This document shows, one piece after another, positions 36,262-46,510 of a stretch of DNA of 64,000 nt. A program made the translations under genes and the position numbers. The stretch comes from an uncultured SAR116 cluster alpha proteobacterium (lineage in GTDB: Bacteria; Pseudomonadota; Alphaproteobacteria; Puniceispirillales; Marisalimonadaceae): positions 18,277 through 82,276 of the forward strand of contig CACIWG010000006.1 of NCBI GenBank assembly GCA_902590245.1, in the 5' to 3' direction. Position 1 is the first letter of the stretch; each line of letters begins with the position of its first letter. The notes under the pieces are model-generated. The model had not been told where the DNA came from. It saw nothing but the letters and a program-made list of their open reading frames with translations, and ran no database searches.

Positions 36262-38025
36262 ATGAAAAAAAATAAACTGCCTAGATGGAATTTGGATGAA
36301 ATTTATGTAGGGCATAATGATTCTAAAATTGATAAAGATTTAAGGAAACTTTCAAAGTTAACAAATCAATTTATTGATAAATGGAAAGGGAAAATTAAAA
36401 ACTTATCAGGAAAAGAAATATCAAATTGTTTAAAAGAGTATGAAAAAATTAATGAAATAATGGGACTTTTAAGCACGCATAGCAGTCTTTCATTTGCAAG
36501 TAATATGGAAGATGTTGAAGTATCTAGATATAACGCAAAGATCTCTGACAATTTATCGTTGTTATTTTCAAAACTAATATTTTTATCTTTAGAAATTTCC
36601 TCTGTTAATAATAAGGTTTTTAAGGCTTGGGAAAATGATAAGTTTTCAAAAAATTGGATCCCCTTAATAAAGAACCTAAGAAAAAGAAAAAAATATCAAT
36701 TATCTCCTCTCGTCGAAGAAATATTAGTTGAAAAATCTCCAACTGGAAGGTCATCATGGGTTAGATTATTTGATGAAACTTCAGCAGCTTTAAGGTTTCC
36801 ATATGGAAAACAAACATTAACTGAAGCTGAGATTTTAAATAAATTATCAGATAGTAATCCAGAAAGCAGAAAAATTGCAGGGAAATCATTATCAAAAATC
36901 TTAAAAGAGAATTCAAGGTTATTTGGAATGATCTTAAATGTAATCTCAAGAGATAAATATGTAGAAGATAGTAAAAGAGGTTTTGAGTCTATATTAGAAT
37001 CAAGAAATTTAGATAATGATATAGAAAATAAAGTTGTTGATTCACTTGTGTCAACTGTGTCAAAAAAAATGCCAGATCTTACACATAAATATTATAAATG
37101 GAAAGCTAAAGTATTTAAGAAAAAAAAATTAGATTGGTGGGATAGAAATGCACCACTGAATCACAGTGAAAATACTCTTATTAAATGGGATGATGCAAAA
37201 GATATAGTTTTAGAAGCATTTAATGACTTTAATCCGCAGATCTCAAAAATAGCTAAACAATTTTTTGATAATAATTGGATTGACGCTGAGCCAAGAAAAG
37301 GTAAAGCCTCTGGCGCTTTTGCTCATCCATCAGTTCCAAGTCATCATCCTTATATTTTAATGAATTATCAGGGTAAAGTAAGAGACGTCATGACACTTGC
37401 TCATGAACTAGGTCATGGTGTTCATCAAGTTTTGGCAGGGAAACAAGGATATCTTCTTTCAGATACACCTTTAACACTTGCTGAGACAGCATCTGTATTT
37501 GGAGAAATGTTAGTATTTAGAAAACTTCTCAATAAGGCTGAAAAAAATCAAAAGAAAATAATGTTAGCAAATAAAATTGAAGATATGTTAAATACAGTTG
37601 CAAGGCAGATAGGATTTCATCAATTTGAAAATGAATTTCATAAAGCGCGTGTCGCATCAGAATTAACTGTTGAAGAAATCTCTGATATATGGATGAAAAC
37701 TCAACAACATGCAGTTGGACCTTACATAAAATTAGATAATGATTATAGATCTTTATGGGCTTATATTCCTCATTTTGTTCACACGCCATTTTATGTTTAC
37801 GCGTATGCTTTTGGTGATTGTTTAGTAAATGCACTTTGGAATGAATATCAAAATAGTGATAAAAGTAAATTTGCAAATCAATATATCGATCTATTAGCAG
37901 CAGGTGGAACTAAGAGACATGATGAATTATTAAAGCCATTTTCATTAAGTGCTTATGACAATAATTTTTGGGCTAAAGGTGTCAATTCAATCACAAATAT
38001 GATTGATGAATTAGAAACTTTATAA
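36262..38025 (+). CDS. pepF: M3-family oligoendopeptidase F
   Basis: A 587-residue M3 metallopeptidase. The zinc motif HELGH is at residues 381-385, in the context TLAHELGHGVHQVLAG, followed by the third ligand in TLAETASVFGEML. The family degrades short peptides in the cytosol. No signal peptide is present. A weak purine-rich site precedes the ATG. The ABC1/UbiB-like kinase follows after 3 nt, so the two are probably co-transcribed. Confidence 0.94.
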   Translation: MKKNKLPRWNLDEIYVGHNDSKIDKDLRKLSKLTNQFIDKWKGKIKNLSGKEISNCLKEYEKINEIMGLLSTHSSLSFASNMEDVEVSRYNAKISDNLSLLFSKLIFLSLEISSVNNKVFKAWENDKFSKNWIPLIKNLRKRKKYQLSPLVEEILVEKSPTGRSSWVRLFDETSAALRFPYGKQTLTEAEILNKLSDSNPESRKIAGKSLSKILKENSRLFGMILNVISRDKYVEDSKRGFESILESRNLDNDIENKVVDSLVSTVSKKMPDLTHKYYKWKAKVFKKKKLDWWDRNAPLNHSENTLIKWDDAKDIVLEAFNDFNPQISKIAKQFFDNNWIDAEPRKGKASGAFAHPSVPSHHPYILMNYQGKVRDVMTLAHELGHGVHQVLAGKQGYLLSDTPLTLAETASVFGEMLVFRKLLNKAEKNQKKIMLANKIEDMLNTVARQIGFHQFENEFHKARVASELTVEEISDIWMKTQQHAVGPYIKLDNDYRSLWAYIPHFVHTPFYVYAYAFGDCLVNALWNEYQNSDKSKFANQYIDLLAAGGTKRHDELLKPFSLSAYDNNFWAKGVNSITNMIDELETL

Positions 38026-38028
38026 TTC

Positions 38029-39390
38029 ATGACTAATTATTTTGAAGATAAATTAGACAGCTCATCTACAACCGGGAGAATCAAAAGATACGCTAAGGTA
38101 ACTTCAGCAGTTGGCGGACTTGCTGCTAAACTGGCAGGCGAAAAATATCTGGGGCTTAAAATTGATAAAGAAAATCACGCAAAACAGTTAAGAGAAGCTC
38201 TTGGTGGGATTAAAGGTCCGATTATGAAAATAGCTCAAATATTATCTACAATTCCTGATGCTGTCCCTAAAGAATATGCAAATGAGTTAGCTCATCTTCA
38301 AGCTGATGCACCTTCAATGGGATGGTTATTTGTAAAAAGACGAATGAGGGCAGAGTTAGGTGAGGATTGGGTTTCAAAATTTAAAAATTTTGATAAGCAA
38401 GCTTCTGCTGCTGCATCATTAGGACAAGTTCATTTTGCTGAAGATTTAAAAAGTAATAAATTAGCATGTAAGCTTCAATATCCAGATATGAGTTCTGCAG
38501 TCCAAGCAGATCTCAACCAGCTTAAACTTATATTTTCTATTTATGAAAGATATGATTCTGCAATTTCAACTAATGCAATACATCAAGAGTTATCAGAAAG
38601 ATTAATGGAAGAATTAGATTATTCACATGAAATGAAAAACTTAAATTTGTATAGAGAAATGTTATTAAAGTTTGAGGAAATAACTTTACCAAAGCCAATA
38701 AAAAATCTCTCTACTAATAAGTTATTAACTATGACTAGGATTGAAGGTCAAAAAGTCATGGACTTTATATCAGAAACTGAAGATCAAGAACTTAAAAATA
38801 AACTTGCTCTAAATATGTTTAAGGCTTGGTATGTTCCTTTTTATGAATATGGAATTATTCATGGAGACCCTCACTTAGGCAATTATTCTATAAGAAAAGA
38901 TGCTGGTGTAAATTTATTAGATTTTGGATGTATTAGAATATTCAAGCCTGAATTTGTTACTGGAGTTATTGATTTGTATGAAGCTTTAAGAGATGATAAC
39001 GTTGAATTAGCAATATCAGCATATGAGAGATGGGGTTTTGAAAACTTGAATAAAGATTTAATCGAAATATTAAATATTTGGGCTAAATTTATTTATCAAC
39101 CTCTATTGGAAGATAGAATTAGACCTATTTCAGAAATGCCAACTGGTCAATATGGAAGAAAAACAGCTGAAAAAGTTCATAAAGAGTTGAAAAAAATTGG
39201 AGGTGTAAAACCCCCTAGAGAATTTGTTTTAATGGATAGAGCAGCTATTGGACTTGGTTCAGTTTTTATGCATTTAAAAGCTGAAATCAACTGGTATAGA
39301 GTTTTTCATGAATTAGTTAGTAATTTTAGTGAAAAAAACCTTAAAGATAAACAAAATAAAGTATTGAAAAAAGTAGGATTATCTAATTAA
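38029..39390 (+). CDS. ABC1/AarF/UbiB-family atypical kinase
   Basis: A 453-residue protein of the UbiB/ADCK family. The family KxGQ-type motif appears as [23 protein letters not shown], the Ala-rich nucleotide loop as [11 protein letters not shown], and the catalytic and metal motifs as [11 protein letters not shown] and [10 protein letters not shown]. The family supports ubiquinone biosynthesis, but this one lacks the C-terminal membrane helices of classic UbiB and the canonical Gly in KxGQ, so it may be the ABC1-type paralogue common in alphaproteobacteria. It overlaps the convergent pntB gene by 8 nt. Confidence 0.85.
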   Translation: MTNYFEDKLDSSSTTGRIKRYAKVTSAVGGLAAKLAGEKYLGLKIDKENHAKQLREALGGIKGPIMKIAQILSTIPDAVPKEYANELAHLQADAPSMGWLFVKRRMRAELGEDWVSKFKNFDKQASAAASLGQVHFAEDLKSNKLACKLQYPDMSSAVQADLNQLKLIFSIYERYDSAISTNAIHQELSERLMEELDYSHEMKNLNLYREMLLKFEEITLPKPIKNLSTNKLLTMTRIEGQKVMDFISETEDQELKNKLALNMFKAWYVPFYEYGIIHGDPHLGNYSIRKDAGVNLLDFGCIRIFKPEFVTGVIDLYEALRDDNVELAISAYERWGFENLNKDLIEILNIWAKFIYQPLLEDRIRPISEMPTGQYGRKTAEKVHKELKKIGGVKPPREFVLMDRAAIGLGSVFMHLKAEINWYRVFHELVSNFSEKNLKDKQNKVLKKVGLSN

Positions 39391-40756
39391 TTTTTTGTAA
39401 AATTTCATCTAAGGATTTTTTTGCATCTCCATATACCATTCTTGAGTTTTCTTTAAAGAACAATGGATTCTCAATACCTGAGTAACCTCTGCCTTGACCA
39501 CGTTTAAATATAAAAACTTGACTTGATTTCCAAACTTCAAGGACGGGCATTCCAGCAATTGGGCTATTAGGATCATCTTGTGCAGATGGATTAACAATAT
39601 CATTAGCACCTAATATTAAGACAGCGTCAGTTGTTGGAAAATCTTCATTTATTTCGTCCATTTCAAGAACAATATCGTAAGGTACTTTAGCTTCTGCAAG
39701 TAAAACATTCATATGTCCTGGAAGTCTCCCAGCTACTGGATGAATAGCAAACCTGACGTTTTTCTTTTTATTTCTTAATCTAGATGTTAACTCAGATACT
39801 GTGCTTTGAGCTTGAGCCACAGCCATGCCGTAACCAGGTACTATAACGATATTTTGAGCATCATTAAGTGCGCCTGAAACTGTTTCAATATCTGCTGGGA
39901 CCATTTCACCTTCAATTTCTTGAGATGAAGATAAATTATCTCCCCAGCCACCTAAAATTACAGAAATAAAATTTCTGTTCATAGCTTTACACATTATGTA
40001 TGAGAGTATTGCTCCTGAAGAACCAACTAGTGCACCAGTAACGATTAATAAATCATTGCCCAGTAAAAATCCAGTAGCCGCAGCAGCCCAACCAGAATAT
40101 GAGTTTAACATTGAAACAACTACGGGCATGTCAGCTCCACCAATAGCAAGAACAAGATGAGCTCCGATAATAAAAGCTATTATAGTCATTGCAATTAAAG
40201 TCCATAAACCATATTGATGCAAAAACATATAACCTAAAACAAGACAAGCTAATGTCATTAATATATTTAGAACATGTCTACCAGGAAGTACAAGTGCTTT
40301 ACCAGTTATCAATTCAGAAAGTTTCCCATATGCAATAACTGAACCTGTGAAAGTTATTGCTCCTATAAATACGCCAAGGAATATTTCTATTTCGTGAATT
40401 ATAATCTCAACATTAGATAAATTTTGAGGGGGTTCAATTGATGAGTTGATCCCAATAAACACAGCTGCCAAACCTACAAATGAATGGAGAGCTGCAACAA
40501 GTTGTGGCATTCCTGTCATTTGAACTTTTAATGCTACAACTAATCCAATAATTGATCCAACAACTAAAGCTGGTATTAATAATATATCTAGTTTCATATC
40601 TGGGCCTAGAATGGTTCCAAAAATAGCTATGATCATTCCAATGATGCCGTACCAAACAGCTTTTTTAGCCTTTTCTTGATCACTTAAGCCACCGAGTGAT
40701 AATATAAATAAAACACTAGCTGCAATATATAATGCTGTTAATAATTCTTGTGTCAT
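39383..40756 (-). CDS. pntB: NAD(P) transhydrogenase beta subunit
   Basis: A 457-residue protein with about nine membrane helices (residues 1-260) followed by the soluble NADP-binding domain, marked by [43 protein letters not shown] and the C-terminal [12 protein letters not shown]. With PntA it forms the proton-translocating transhydrogenase that uses proton motive force to make NADPH. It follows pntA by 2 nt, and its 3' end overlaps the convergent ABC1 gene by 8 nt. Confidence 0.96.
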   Translation of the reverse strand: MTQELLTALYIAASVLFILSLGGLSDQEKAKKAVWYGIIGMIIAIFGTILGPDMKLDILLIPALVVGSIIGLVVALKVQMTGMPQLVAALHSFVGLAAVFIGINSSIEPPQNLSNVEIIIHEIEIFLGVFIGAITFTGSVIAYGKLSELITGKALVLPGRHVLNILMTLACLVLGYMFLHQYGLWTLIAMTIIAFIIGAHLVLAIGGADMPVVVSMLNSYSGWAAAATGFLLGNDLLIVTGALVGSSGAILSYIMCKAMNRNFISVILGGWGDNLSSSQEIEGEMVPADIETVSGALNDAQNIVIVPGYGMAVAQAQSTVSELTSRLRNKKKNVRFAIHPVAGRLPGHMNVLLAEAKVPYDIVLEMDEINEDFPTTDAVLILGANDIVNPSAQDDPNSPIAGMPVLEVWKSSQVFIFKRGQGRGYSGIENPLFFKENSRMVYGDAKKSLDEILQKIN

Positions 40757-40758
40757 AA

Positions 40759-42315
40759 CTAACTTTTCTTAAACATTGATAACATTCTCTTTGTGACAAG
40801 GAATCCACCAACAATATTTATAGTTGCAATCATGACTGATATAATTGCTAAAATGTTAACGATGTGATTGGAAGAACCAATTTGTAAAAGGGCACCGACA
40901 ATTATAATGCCTGAAATTGCATTTGTTACCGCCATTAATGGTGTATGAAGAGAATGAGAAACATTCCATATTACTTGAAAACCAACAAAGCAAGATAAAA
41001 CAAAAACTATGAAATGTTGCATAAAAGATGGGGGTGCATAAAAACCAATTAATAGCATTAATAATGAGCCAACTATTAACAAAACAAGCTGTTGAAAACC
41101 TGCTTTTTTTTGTTTCAGTATATTTTCTTTTTCAATTTCTTCTTGTGTTTTTGATGTATTTTTACTTTCATGTTTAGCAATACCTTGAACTTTTGGAGGA
41201 GGTGGAGGGAATGTTATTTTTCCATTTAAAACAACTGTAGAGCCTCTAATAACATCATCATCCATATTAATATTAATTTTACCATTTTTGTCAGGAGTTA
41301 AATCACTTAACATGTGTCTAATATTCGTAGAATATAGATTGGAAGATTGTGTTGCCATTCGACTTGGTAAATCAGTGAATCCAATAATAGTGACGTTATT
41401 ACTTGTTTTATAAAGTTTATTAGGTTTAGTTAAATCACAATTTCCACCTTGTTCTGCAGCTAAATCAACTACAATAGAACCAGGTTTCATTAGCTTAACC
41501 ATCTCTTTTGGCCATAATAGAGGTGCAGGTTTTCCAGGAATAAGGGCTGTAGTAATAACGATATCAATTTCAGGGGCCTGTTCTCTAAAAAGTTGCATTT
41601 CTTTTTTTATGAATTCTTTTGAAGCAGGCTTTGCGTATCCACCTTCGCCTGACCCATCTTCATCAAAATCTAAAAGTAAAAAATCAGCACCCATTGACTC
41701 TATTTGTTCAGCAACTTCTGGTCTTACATCAAATGCTCTTACAATTGCCCCTAATGACTGAGCAGTTCCTATCGCAGCTAACCCAGCGACGCCGGCACCA
41801 ATAACTAAAACTTTAGCAGGAGCAACTTTCCCTGCAGCAGTAATTTGGCCTGTAAAAAATCTACCAAAGTTGTTGCTTGCCTCAATTACTGCTCTGTAAC
41901 CAGCTATATTAGCCATAGATGAAAGAGCGTCCATTTTTTGTGCTCTACTAATTCTCGGTATCATATCCATGGATATTACAGACACATTTTTTTTCTTAAG
42001 ATCTTCTAGAAGTTTTTTGTTTTGTGCAGGCCAAATAAAAGAGATGAGAGTTGTTTTTGGTTTTAATATTTTTAGTTCAAGGTTAGAGGGAGCTCTAACT
42101 TTAACAATTATGTCTGATTTAGACCAAATATCTTTTGAAGATATAACTTTGACTCCAGCATCCTTATAATCTTGGTCAGAGTAGTTTGATTCTAATCCTG
42201 CTTTAGTCTCTATTTGGCACTTAAATCCAAGTTTTATTAACTCTTTTGCACTTAATGGTGTTAGAGCTACTCTTTTTTCATCTTTACTTAGTTCTTTAGG
42301 ACAACCTATTATCAT
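40759..42315 (-). CDS. pntA: NAD(P) transhydrogenase alpha subunit, fused form
   Basis: A 518-residue fusion. Residues 1-370 are the NAD-binding domain ([15 protein letters not shown] at the start; [13 protein letters not shown] as Rossmann loop; the [18 protein letters not shown] block). Residues about 410-518 hold four membrane helices. Some alphaproteobacteria split these as PntAA and PntAB; here they are one E. coli-like polypeptide. A proline/lysine-rich linker ([12 protein letters not shown]) joins the parts. It heads the pntAB operon, insulated from rpsU by a terminator directly upstream. Confidence 0.95.
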   Translation of the reverse strand: MIIGCPKELSKDEKRVALTPLSAKELIKLGFKCQIETKAGLESNYSDQDYKDAGVKVISSKDIWSKSDIIVKVRAPSNLELKILKPKTTLISFIWPAQNKKLLEDLKKKNVSVISMDMIPRISRAQKMDALSSMANIAGYRAVIEASNNFGRFFTGQITAAGKVAPAKVLVIGAGVAGLAAIGTAQSLGAIVRAFDVRPEVAEQIESMGADFLLLDFDEDGSGEGGYAKPASKEFIKKEMQLFREQAPEIDIVITTALIPGKPAPLLWPKEMVKLMKPGSIVVDLAAEQGGNCDLTKPNKLYKTSNNVTIIGFTDLPSRMATQSSNLYSTNIRHMLSDLTPDKNGKININMDDDVIRGSTVVLNGKITFPPPPPKVQGIAKHESKNTSKTQEEIEKENILKQKKAGFQQLVLLIVGSLLMLLIGFYAPPSFMQHFIVFVLSCFVGFQVIWNVSHSLHTPLMAVTNAISGIIIVGALLQIGSSNHIVNILAIISVMIATINIVGGFLVTKRMLSMFKKS

Positions 42316-42324
42316 TTAATTCTC

Positions 42325-42350
42325 AAAAAAAAACCGTACGAATGTACGGT
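42325..42350 (-). terminator. Intrinsic terminator of rpsU
   Basis: On the minus strand a 7-bp stem (ACCGTAC at 42333-42339 pairing with 42344-42350) with a 4-nt loop is followed by a run of nine T (A9 at 42325-42333 on the plus strand). It lies 25 bp after the rpsU stop and just before the pntA start, so it separates the two genes. Confidence 0.92.
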
Positions 42351-42374
42351 ATAAAAATTATTAACGTAAGAATA

Positions 42375-42578
42375 TTAATAACCTTCTCTTTCCAATCTCT
42401 TTCTCATCAGCTTTCTTACTCTTCTTGTGCTCTCAGCTAATTCTCTAGCCTTTTTTTCAGATGGTTTTTCATAAACTCTTCTGTTTTTCATTTCTCTGAA
42501 AACACCTTCTCTTTGCATTTTCTTCTTGAGAATGCGTAAAGCTTGATCAACGTTATTGTCTCTTACAGATACATACAT
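42375..42578 (-). CDS. rpsU: 30S ribosomal protein bS21
   Basis: A 67-residue, highly basic protein beginning [20 protein letters not shown], the clear bS21 signature, with the usual Arg/Lys-rich C-terminal half. bS21 joins the small subunit near the anti-Shine-Dalgarno region and helps initiation. AAGGA precedes the start. It has its own promoter candidate and terminator, thus is probably monocistronic. COQ9 is its divergent neighbour, an arrangement seen elsewhere in alphaproteobacteria. Confidence 0.97.
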   Translation of the reverse strand: MYVSVRDNNVDQALRILKKKMQREGVFREMKNRRVYEKPSEKKARELAESTRRVRKLMRKRLEREGY

Positions 42579-42603
42579 AAAATTTATTCCTTAAAGAGCG
42601 TCT

Positions 42604-42632
42604 TAATAACATGTTTTTTTAACTATTTGCAA
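42604..42632 (-). promoter_or_regulatory. Candidate sigma-70 promoter of rpsU
   Basis: On the minus strand TTGCAA (42627-42632) and TTATTA (42604-42609) are separated by 17 bp, about 25 bp upstream of the rpsU ATG. The -35 box is good and the -10 box weak. Confidence 0.4.
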
Positions 42633-42703
42633 GTGTTTTATATAAATTACAAAATTAAATTATTTATTTTCTTGAAACACTATTAAATTCTCATACTTAA
42701 TAG

Positions 42704-42709
42704 TATAAT
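42704..42709 (+). promoter_or_regulatory. Perfect -10 hexamer immediately upstream of COQ9
   Basis: TATAAT ends 9 bp before the COQ9 ATG. A transcript starting 6-7 bp downstream of it would have a leader of only 2-3 nt, so COQ9 may be translated from an almost leaderless message. No strong -35 box is present at 17 bp. Confidence 0.4.
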
Positions 42710-42718
42710 TGGATTATT

Positions 42719-43411
42719 ATGAAAGATATTAATAAAAAAACAAAAAAAAAATTATTACTGTCATTCTTAGAAAATGTACCTTTTGATGGTTGGTCATGGG
42801 AAACTCTATATTCTTCTGCTGTTGATATCGATTTAATTAAATCAAAAAAATTATCAGAAATTGAAAAGGGTAATATTAGAAACCTCTTTAATAATAATAT
42901 TGTTAATATTATTCAGGAATTTAATATCTATTTAGATAATGAAATGAAAGAAAATTTCAAAAAAACTAAATCTAAAAATTTTAGAATACCAGATAAAATC
43001 AAGTCTCAGATAATACTAAGACTTAAAGCTGCAAATAAATTTAAAGAAGCTGTTAGAATATCATTAGGTATGATGGCTTTACCAAAAAATTCTAAAATAG
43101 CTTTAAACATGTTATATAAGACATGTGACATTATTTGGAGAGATTGTGGAGATAAATCCACTGATTTTTCTTTTTACACAAAAAGATTAATTCTATCGGG
43201 TGTTTATAGTTCTACTTTGTCATACTGGTTAAATGAAAGTGACTTTTCTAAAGTTGAAGATTTTCTTCAAAGAAGATTGAATAATGTTTCTAATTTTGGA
43301 AAAATCAAAAAATTTAAGAATGTCATTAATCAATCTAATCCATTCAATACATTCTTTAAAATATTGCAAAGATTTAATTCAAGCAAATATTCATACAAAT
43401 CAAATGATTAA
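42719..43411 (+). CDS. coq9: COQ9-family protein
   Basis: A 230-residue protein with the COQ9 signatures FLENVPFDGWSWETLYSSA near the N-terminus and DIIWRDCGDKSTDFSFYTKR in the second half. COQ9 has a TetR-like fold, binds isoprenoid lipids and, in eukaryotes, presents substrate to COQ7; a COQ7 gene is in this window at 8.1 kb. There is no ribosome-binding site before the ATG, but a TATAAT stands 9 bp upstream. metA starts 3 nt after its stop and is probably co-transcribed. Confidence 0.9.
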   Translation: MKDINKKTKKKLLLSFLENVPFDGWSWETLYSSAVDIDLIKSKKLSEIEKGNIRNLFNNNIVNIIQEFNIYLDNEMKENFKKTKSKNFRIPDKIKSQIILRLKAANKFKEAVRISLGMMALPKNSKIALNMLYKTCDIIWRDCGDKSTDFSFYTKRLILSGVYSSTLSYWLNESDFSKVEDFLQRRLNNVSNFGKIKKFKNVINQSNPFNTFFKILQRFNSSKYSYKSND

Positions 43412-43414
43412 GTA

Positions 43415-44326
43415 ATGCCAATAAAAATCCCTGATAATTTGCCTGCAAGAGAATCTCTCTTAAGTGAAGCAGTCGACGTAATTAATAGTAGTTATGCTGA
43501 AAGGCAAGATATTAGACCACTTAAGTTTTTGTTGTTGAATCTTATGCCAAAAAAGGTTCCTACTGAAATTCAATTTGCTAGATTAATAGGAGCTTCTCCA
43601 TTGCAAATTGAACTAACCTTAATGACTACAAAGTCATATCAACCTAAAAACACGAATCAAGATTACTTGATTCAATTTTACAAAACATTAGATGATATTA
43701 AGCATGACTTTTTTGATGTTTTAATTGTCACAGGTGCTCCGATTGAGACATTACCTTTTAAAGATGTCAATTATTGGGATGAATTGTATGAAATTATAAA
43801 TTGGTCTAAATCAAACGTTTTTAGAAGACTTGGGATTTGCTGGGGGAGCCAAGTTTTTTTAAAAATTTTCTATGATGTAGAGAAGCATATTTTAAAAAAT
43901 AAATTATTTGGTGTGTACGATCATCAATTATTAGAAAATAATGATAGATTACTGCAAGGTTTCACAAATCGATTTCCAATGCCAGTTTCACGTTTCACTG
44001 AAACAAGAAGGCAAGATTTAATTGATGAAGATCTTGAAGTTCTTGCAGAATCAACTTTATCAGGGGTTGGTATGGTTAGATCACGAAGTACAAAAGATCT
44101 TTATATTTTAAATCATTTAGAATATGACGCAGAAACTTTAAAAGATGAATATTTACGAGATAAAAATGAAAATTTAAATATATCTCTTCCTGAAAACTAC
44201 TTTCCTGATAATGATGATCAAAAATTACCAGTTAATCGCTGGAGACCTTATGCTTTTTTATTATTTTCAAATTTTATCAATGAAGTCTATCAGGATGTAC
44301 CATTTGATTTTGGAAAAAACAACTAA
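43415..44326 (+). CDS. metA: MetA-family homoserine O-acyltransferase
   Basis: A 303-residue MetA. The start MPIKIPDNLPARESL, the LMPKKVPTE lysine region, the nucleophile C142 in GICWGSQVF, and the later LNHLEYDAETLKDEYLRD with catalytic His/Glu match the family in order and position. It acylates homoserine for methionine synthesis; succinyl or acetyl specificity cannot be decided by eye. Where most MetA have GHPEYD this one has NHLEYD. It is 3 nt behind COQ9, so there is no room for a dedicated leader or riboswitch. Its stop overlaps the convergent purK gene by 4 nt. Confidence 0.93.
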   Translation: MPIKIPDNLPARESLLSEAVDVINSSYAERQDIRPLKFLLLNLMPKKVPTEIQFARLIGASPLQIELTLMTTKSYQPKNTNQDYLIQFYKTLDDIKHDFFDVLIVTGAPIETLPFKDVNYWDELYEIINWSKSNVFRRLGICWGSQVFLKIFYDVEKHILKNKLFGVYDHQLLENNDRLLQGFTNRFPMPVSRFTETRRQDLIDEDLEVLAESTLSGVGMVRSRSTKDLYILNHLEYDAETLKDEYLRDKNENLNISLPENYFPDNDDQKLPVNRWRPYAFLLFSNFINEVYQDVPFDFGKNN

Positions 44327-45378
44327 ATTGGATATGTGATATGACCCATCTTTCTTCCATTTTTTACTTCTTTTTTCCCATAAACATGAATTTTCTGATC
44401 TTTATGAAAATTAAAAAATTTTAAATTTTCAACCTCATCTCCAAGCAAATTTATCATTTTCCAGTTTTTACCTACTATCTGATCATTTATATCTTGACCC
44501 ATTATTGATTTAACTAAAATGTCAAATTGACTATTTTTACAACCTTCAATAGTCCAATGAAATGAATTATGGGGTCTTGGAGCAATTTCATTAAAGATAA
44601 AATCATTATTACGTTGAAACAGCTCTATAGTTAAAAGGCCTTTTAAATTTAATAATTTTGCAAATTTTTTTACAGTTAACTTTAAGTTAATTTCTAATTC
44701 TTGTTCGAGAATAGCTGGTGCTATAGTATGTTTTAAAATACCATTTTCATGATGGTTTTCTGATAATGGGAAGAAACACTCAGATTCATTTAAGCTTTTG
44801 GCATAAAGAATAGAAACTTCTCTGTCAAAATTAACTTTTTCTTCTAAAATGCAATCATCAAAGTTTATTTCACTCCAAATTTTTTTAAAATTTATTTCTG
44901 ATGAAATATTAATTTGGCCTTTACCATCATATCCAAGAGAATTAGTTTTCAGAATACAATCATGATTTAAAATTTTTGAGTATTTTATTAAATCTTTTAA
45001 AGATTTAATTCTGTACCATTTTGGAACTAAAAAACCTGATTTGGCTGCCATTTCTTTTTCTTTGTTTCTATGTTGAGCAATACTAAAACAAAAACTTGAT
45101 GGATAAACTTTTGTTATCTTTGATAAATTATCTAAGGTTTTTGCAGGTATGTTTTCAAACTCGGATGTAATAACATCAACTTTTGATCCAAATATTTCTA
45201 GTTTTTTATTATCATCCCAATCTCCAAAAATATATTCATTGACACTATACTCAGCTGGGTTGTCTCCTTTTGGGCAATAAAGGAAAGTGTGATAACCTAA
45301 TTTTTTTGCAGCTATAGCTGTCATTTTGCCAAGTTGACCACCTCCAAGTATGCCAATAGTTTTATTTTTAAGTGTCAT
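44323..45378 (-). CDS. purK: N5-carboxyaminoimidazole ribonucleotide synthase
   Basis: A 351-residue ATP-grasp enzyme. IGILGGGQLGKMTAIAAKKLGY opens the protein, followed by DVITSEFENIPA, KTNSLGYDGKGQ (ATP-grasp), ILEEKVNFDREVS, and the metal-ligand region NEIAPRPHNSFHWTIEGC. It carboxylates AIR using ATP and bicarbonate in purine synthesis; PurE, encoded directly upstream, completes the step. A 24-nt gap separates it from purE. It overlaps metA by 4 nt in convergent orientation. Confidence 0.95.
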   Translation of the reverse strand: MTLKNKTIGILGGGQLGKMTAIAAKKLGYHTFLYCPKGDNPAEYSVNEYIFGDWDDNKKLEIFGSKVDVITSEFENIPAKTLDNLSKITKVYPSSFCFSIAQHRNKEKEMAAKSGFLVPKWYRIKSLKDLIKYSKILNHDCILKTNSLGYDGKGQINISSEINFKKIWSEINFDDCILEEKVNFDREVSILYAKSLNESECFFPLSENHHENGILKHTIAPAILEQELEINLKLTVKKFAKLLNLKGLLTIELFQRNNDFIFNEIAPRPHNSFHWTIEGCKNSQFDILVKSIMGQDINDQIVGKNWKMINLLGDEVENLKFFNFHKDQKIHVYGKKEVKNGRKMGHITYPI

Positions 45379-45402
45379 TAATTAAAAAAAAATATTAAAA
45401 TT

Positions 45403-45897
45403 TTATTCTGGCTTGTATGGTACATTATTAGTCAATGAAATTTTCCAAGATGATAATTTTTTACTGATTTTTTCATCTTGAAGGCTTAAAATTTCTGCTG
45501 CTAAAATTGCAGCATTTTTTGCTCCAGTTTTACCAATGGAAACAGTTGCAACAGGAATTCCTTTAGGCATTTGCACAATTGATAATAGACTATCAATTCC
45601 ATTTAAACTCGTACTTTCAATTGGAACACCAATTACTGGTATCTGTGTATGAGATGCCATCATGCCAGGCAAATGAGCTGCACCACCTGCACCTGCAATA
45701 ATGACTTTAATACCATTTTCCAAACTTTTTTTTGCATAATCTAAAATTCTATTAGGTGTTCTATGAGCAGAAATAATAAGTTGTTCATTTGTAATAGAAA
45801 GCTCATCTAACTGATCTTTGGCTTCTTTCATGACCTCCCAGTCTGATTGACTTCCCATAATAATTCCAACTAGGTAATTTTTATTTTTATTAACCAT
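45403..45897 (-). CDS. purE: N5-carboxyaminoimidazole ribonucleotide mutase
   Basis: A 164-residue class I PurE. IIMGSQSDWEVM, ISAHRTPNRI and IAGAGGAAHLPGMMASHTQIPVIGVPI are the substrate-binding and catalytic histidine motifs. It moves the carboxyl group of N5-CAIR to C4. Its start overlaps the trcR stop by 8 nt, a tight coupling of a purine gene to a transcription factor gene, and purK follows. Confidence 0.96.
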   Translation of the reverse strand: MVNKNKNYLVGIIMGSQSDWEVMKEAKDQLDELSITNEQLIISAHRTPNRILDYAKKSLENGIKVIIAGAGGAAHLPGMMASHTQIPVIGVPIESTSLNGIDSLLSIVQMPKGIPVATVSIGKTGAKNAAILAAEILSLQDEKISKKLSSWKISLTNNVPYKPE

Positions 45898-46432
45898 CTT
45901 CTGTTGGATTACCTATTACCCCTCCAGATTTTAAAACTTCTTTTTCTAAATCTTCTTGGGAACATAATTTTAATAATATAGGATGTTTCGCAGAAATATT
46001 TGATATATTCCAATGAGATCTATTTCTGATTTTCTCTATTGTAGATTTAGTAGTTCCAACAAGTCGACTGATTTGACTATCTTTAAGCTCAGGATGATTT
46101 TTTACTAGCCATGCAACTGCGTTTGGTTTGTCACCTCTTCTGGATAAAGGTATATATTTTGGGCCTTTTGTTTTGTCAGATGCAAAGCTATTGTTACTAT
46201 CAAGTTGTATTAATTTTAAATTTGGGTCTGAAGAGCATCTTTCAATTTCTTCTTTAGATAGTTGTCCATTTTGTATAGGGTCAAAACCAATGATTCCTTG
46301 ACCTACATCACCATCAGCAATAGCCTGAACCTCTAAAACATGCAAATCACAAAATTCTGATATTTGTTCAAATGTTAAAGTTGTATTATCAATTAACCAT
46401 ACTGCTGTAGCTTTTGGCATCAAAAGTGACAT
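45890..46432 (-). CDS. trcR: TrcR (DUF1013) cell-cycle transcriptional regulator
   Basis: A 180-residue protein starting MSLLMPKATAVWLIDNTTLTFEQISEFC, the conserved alphaproteobacterial DUF1013 opening, with LEVQAIADGDVGQGIIGFDPI and a helix-turn-helix-like region DSQISRLVGTTKSTIEKIR. TrcR associates with RNA polymerase and controls cell-cycle genes in Caulobacter. I start it at the ATG 46430-46432, preceded by AGGAG; the longer frame adds eight non-family residues. It overlaps purE by 8 nt. It is one of the better lineage markers in the window. Confidence 0.92.
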   Translation of the reverse strand: MSLLMPKATAVWLIDNTTLTFEQISEFCDLHVLEVQAIADGDVGQGIIGFDPIQNGQLSKEEIERCSSDPNLKLIQLDSNNSFASDKTKGPKYIPLSRRGDKPNAVAWLVKNHPELKDSQISRLVGTTKSTIEKIRNRSHWNISNISAKHPILLKLCSQEDLEKEVLKSGGVIGNPTEDG

Positions 46433-46510
46433 AATAACTCCTATTGTTATAATCATTAAGTAAATTTTAAATCTTCAAATGTCAATTTAAGAATATAAAA
46501 CTATTATTAG

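Noticed and set aside
42600..43420. A SAM riboswitch upstream of metA
   Set aside because: metA starts 3 nt after the COQ9 stop, leaving no leader; the space before COQ9 shows no SAM-type stem pattern.
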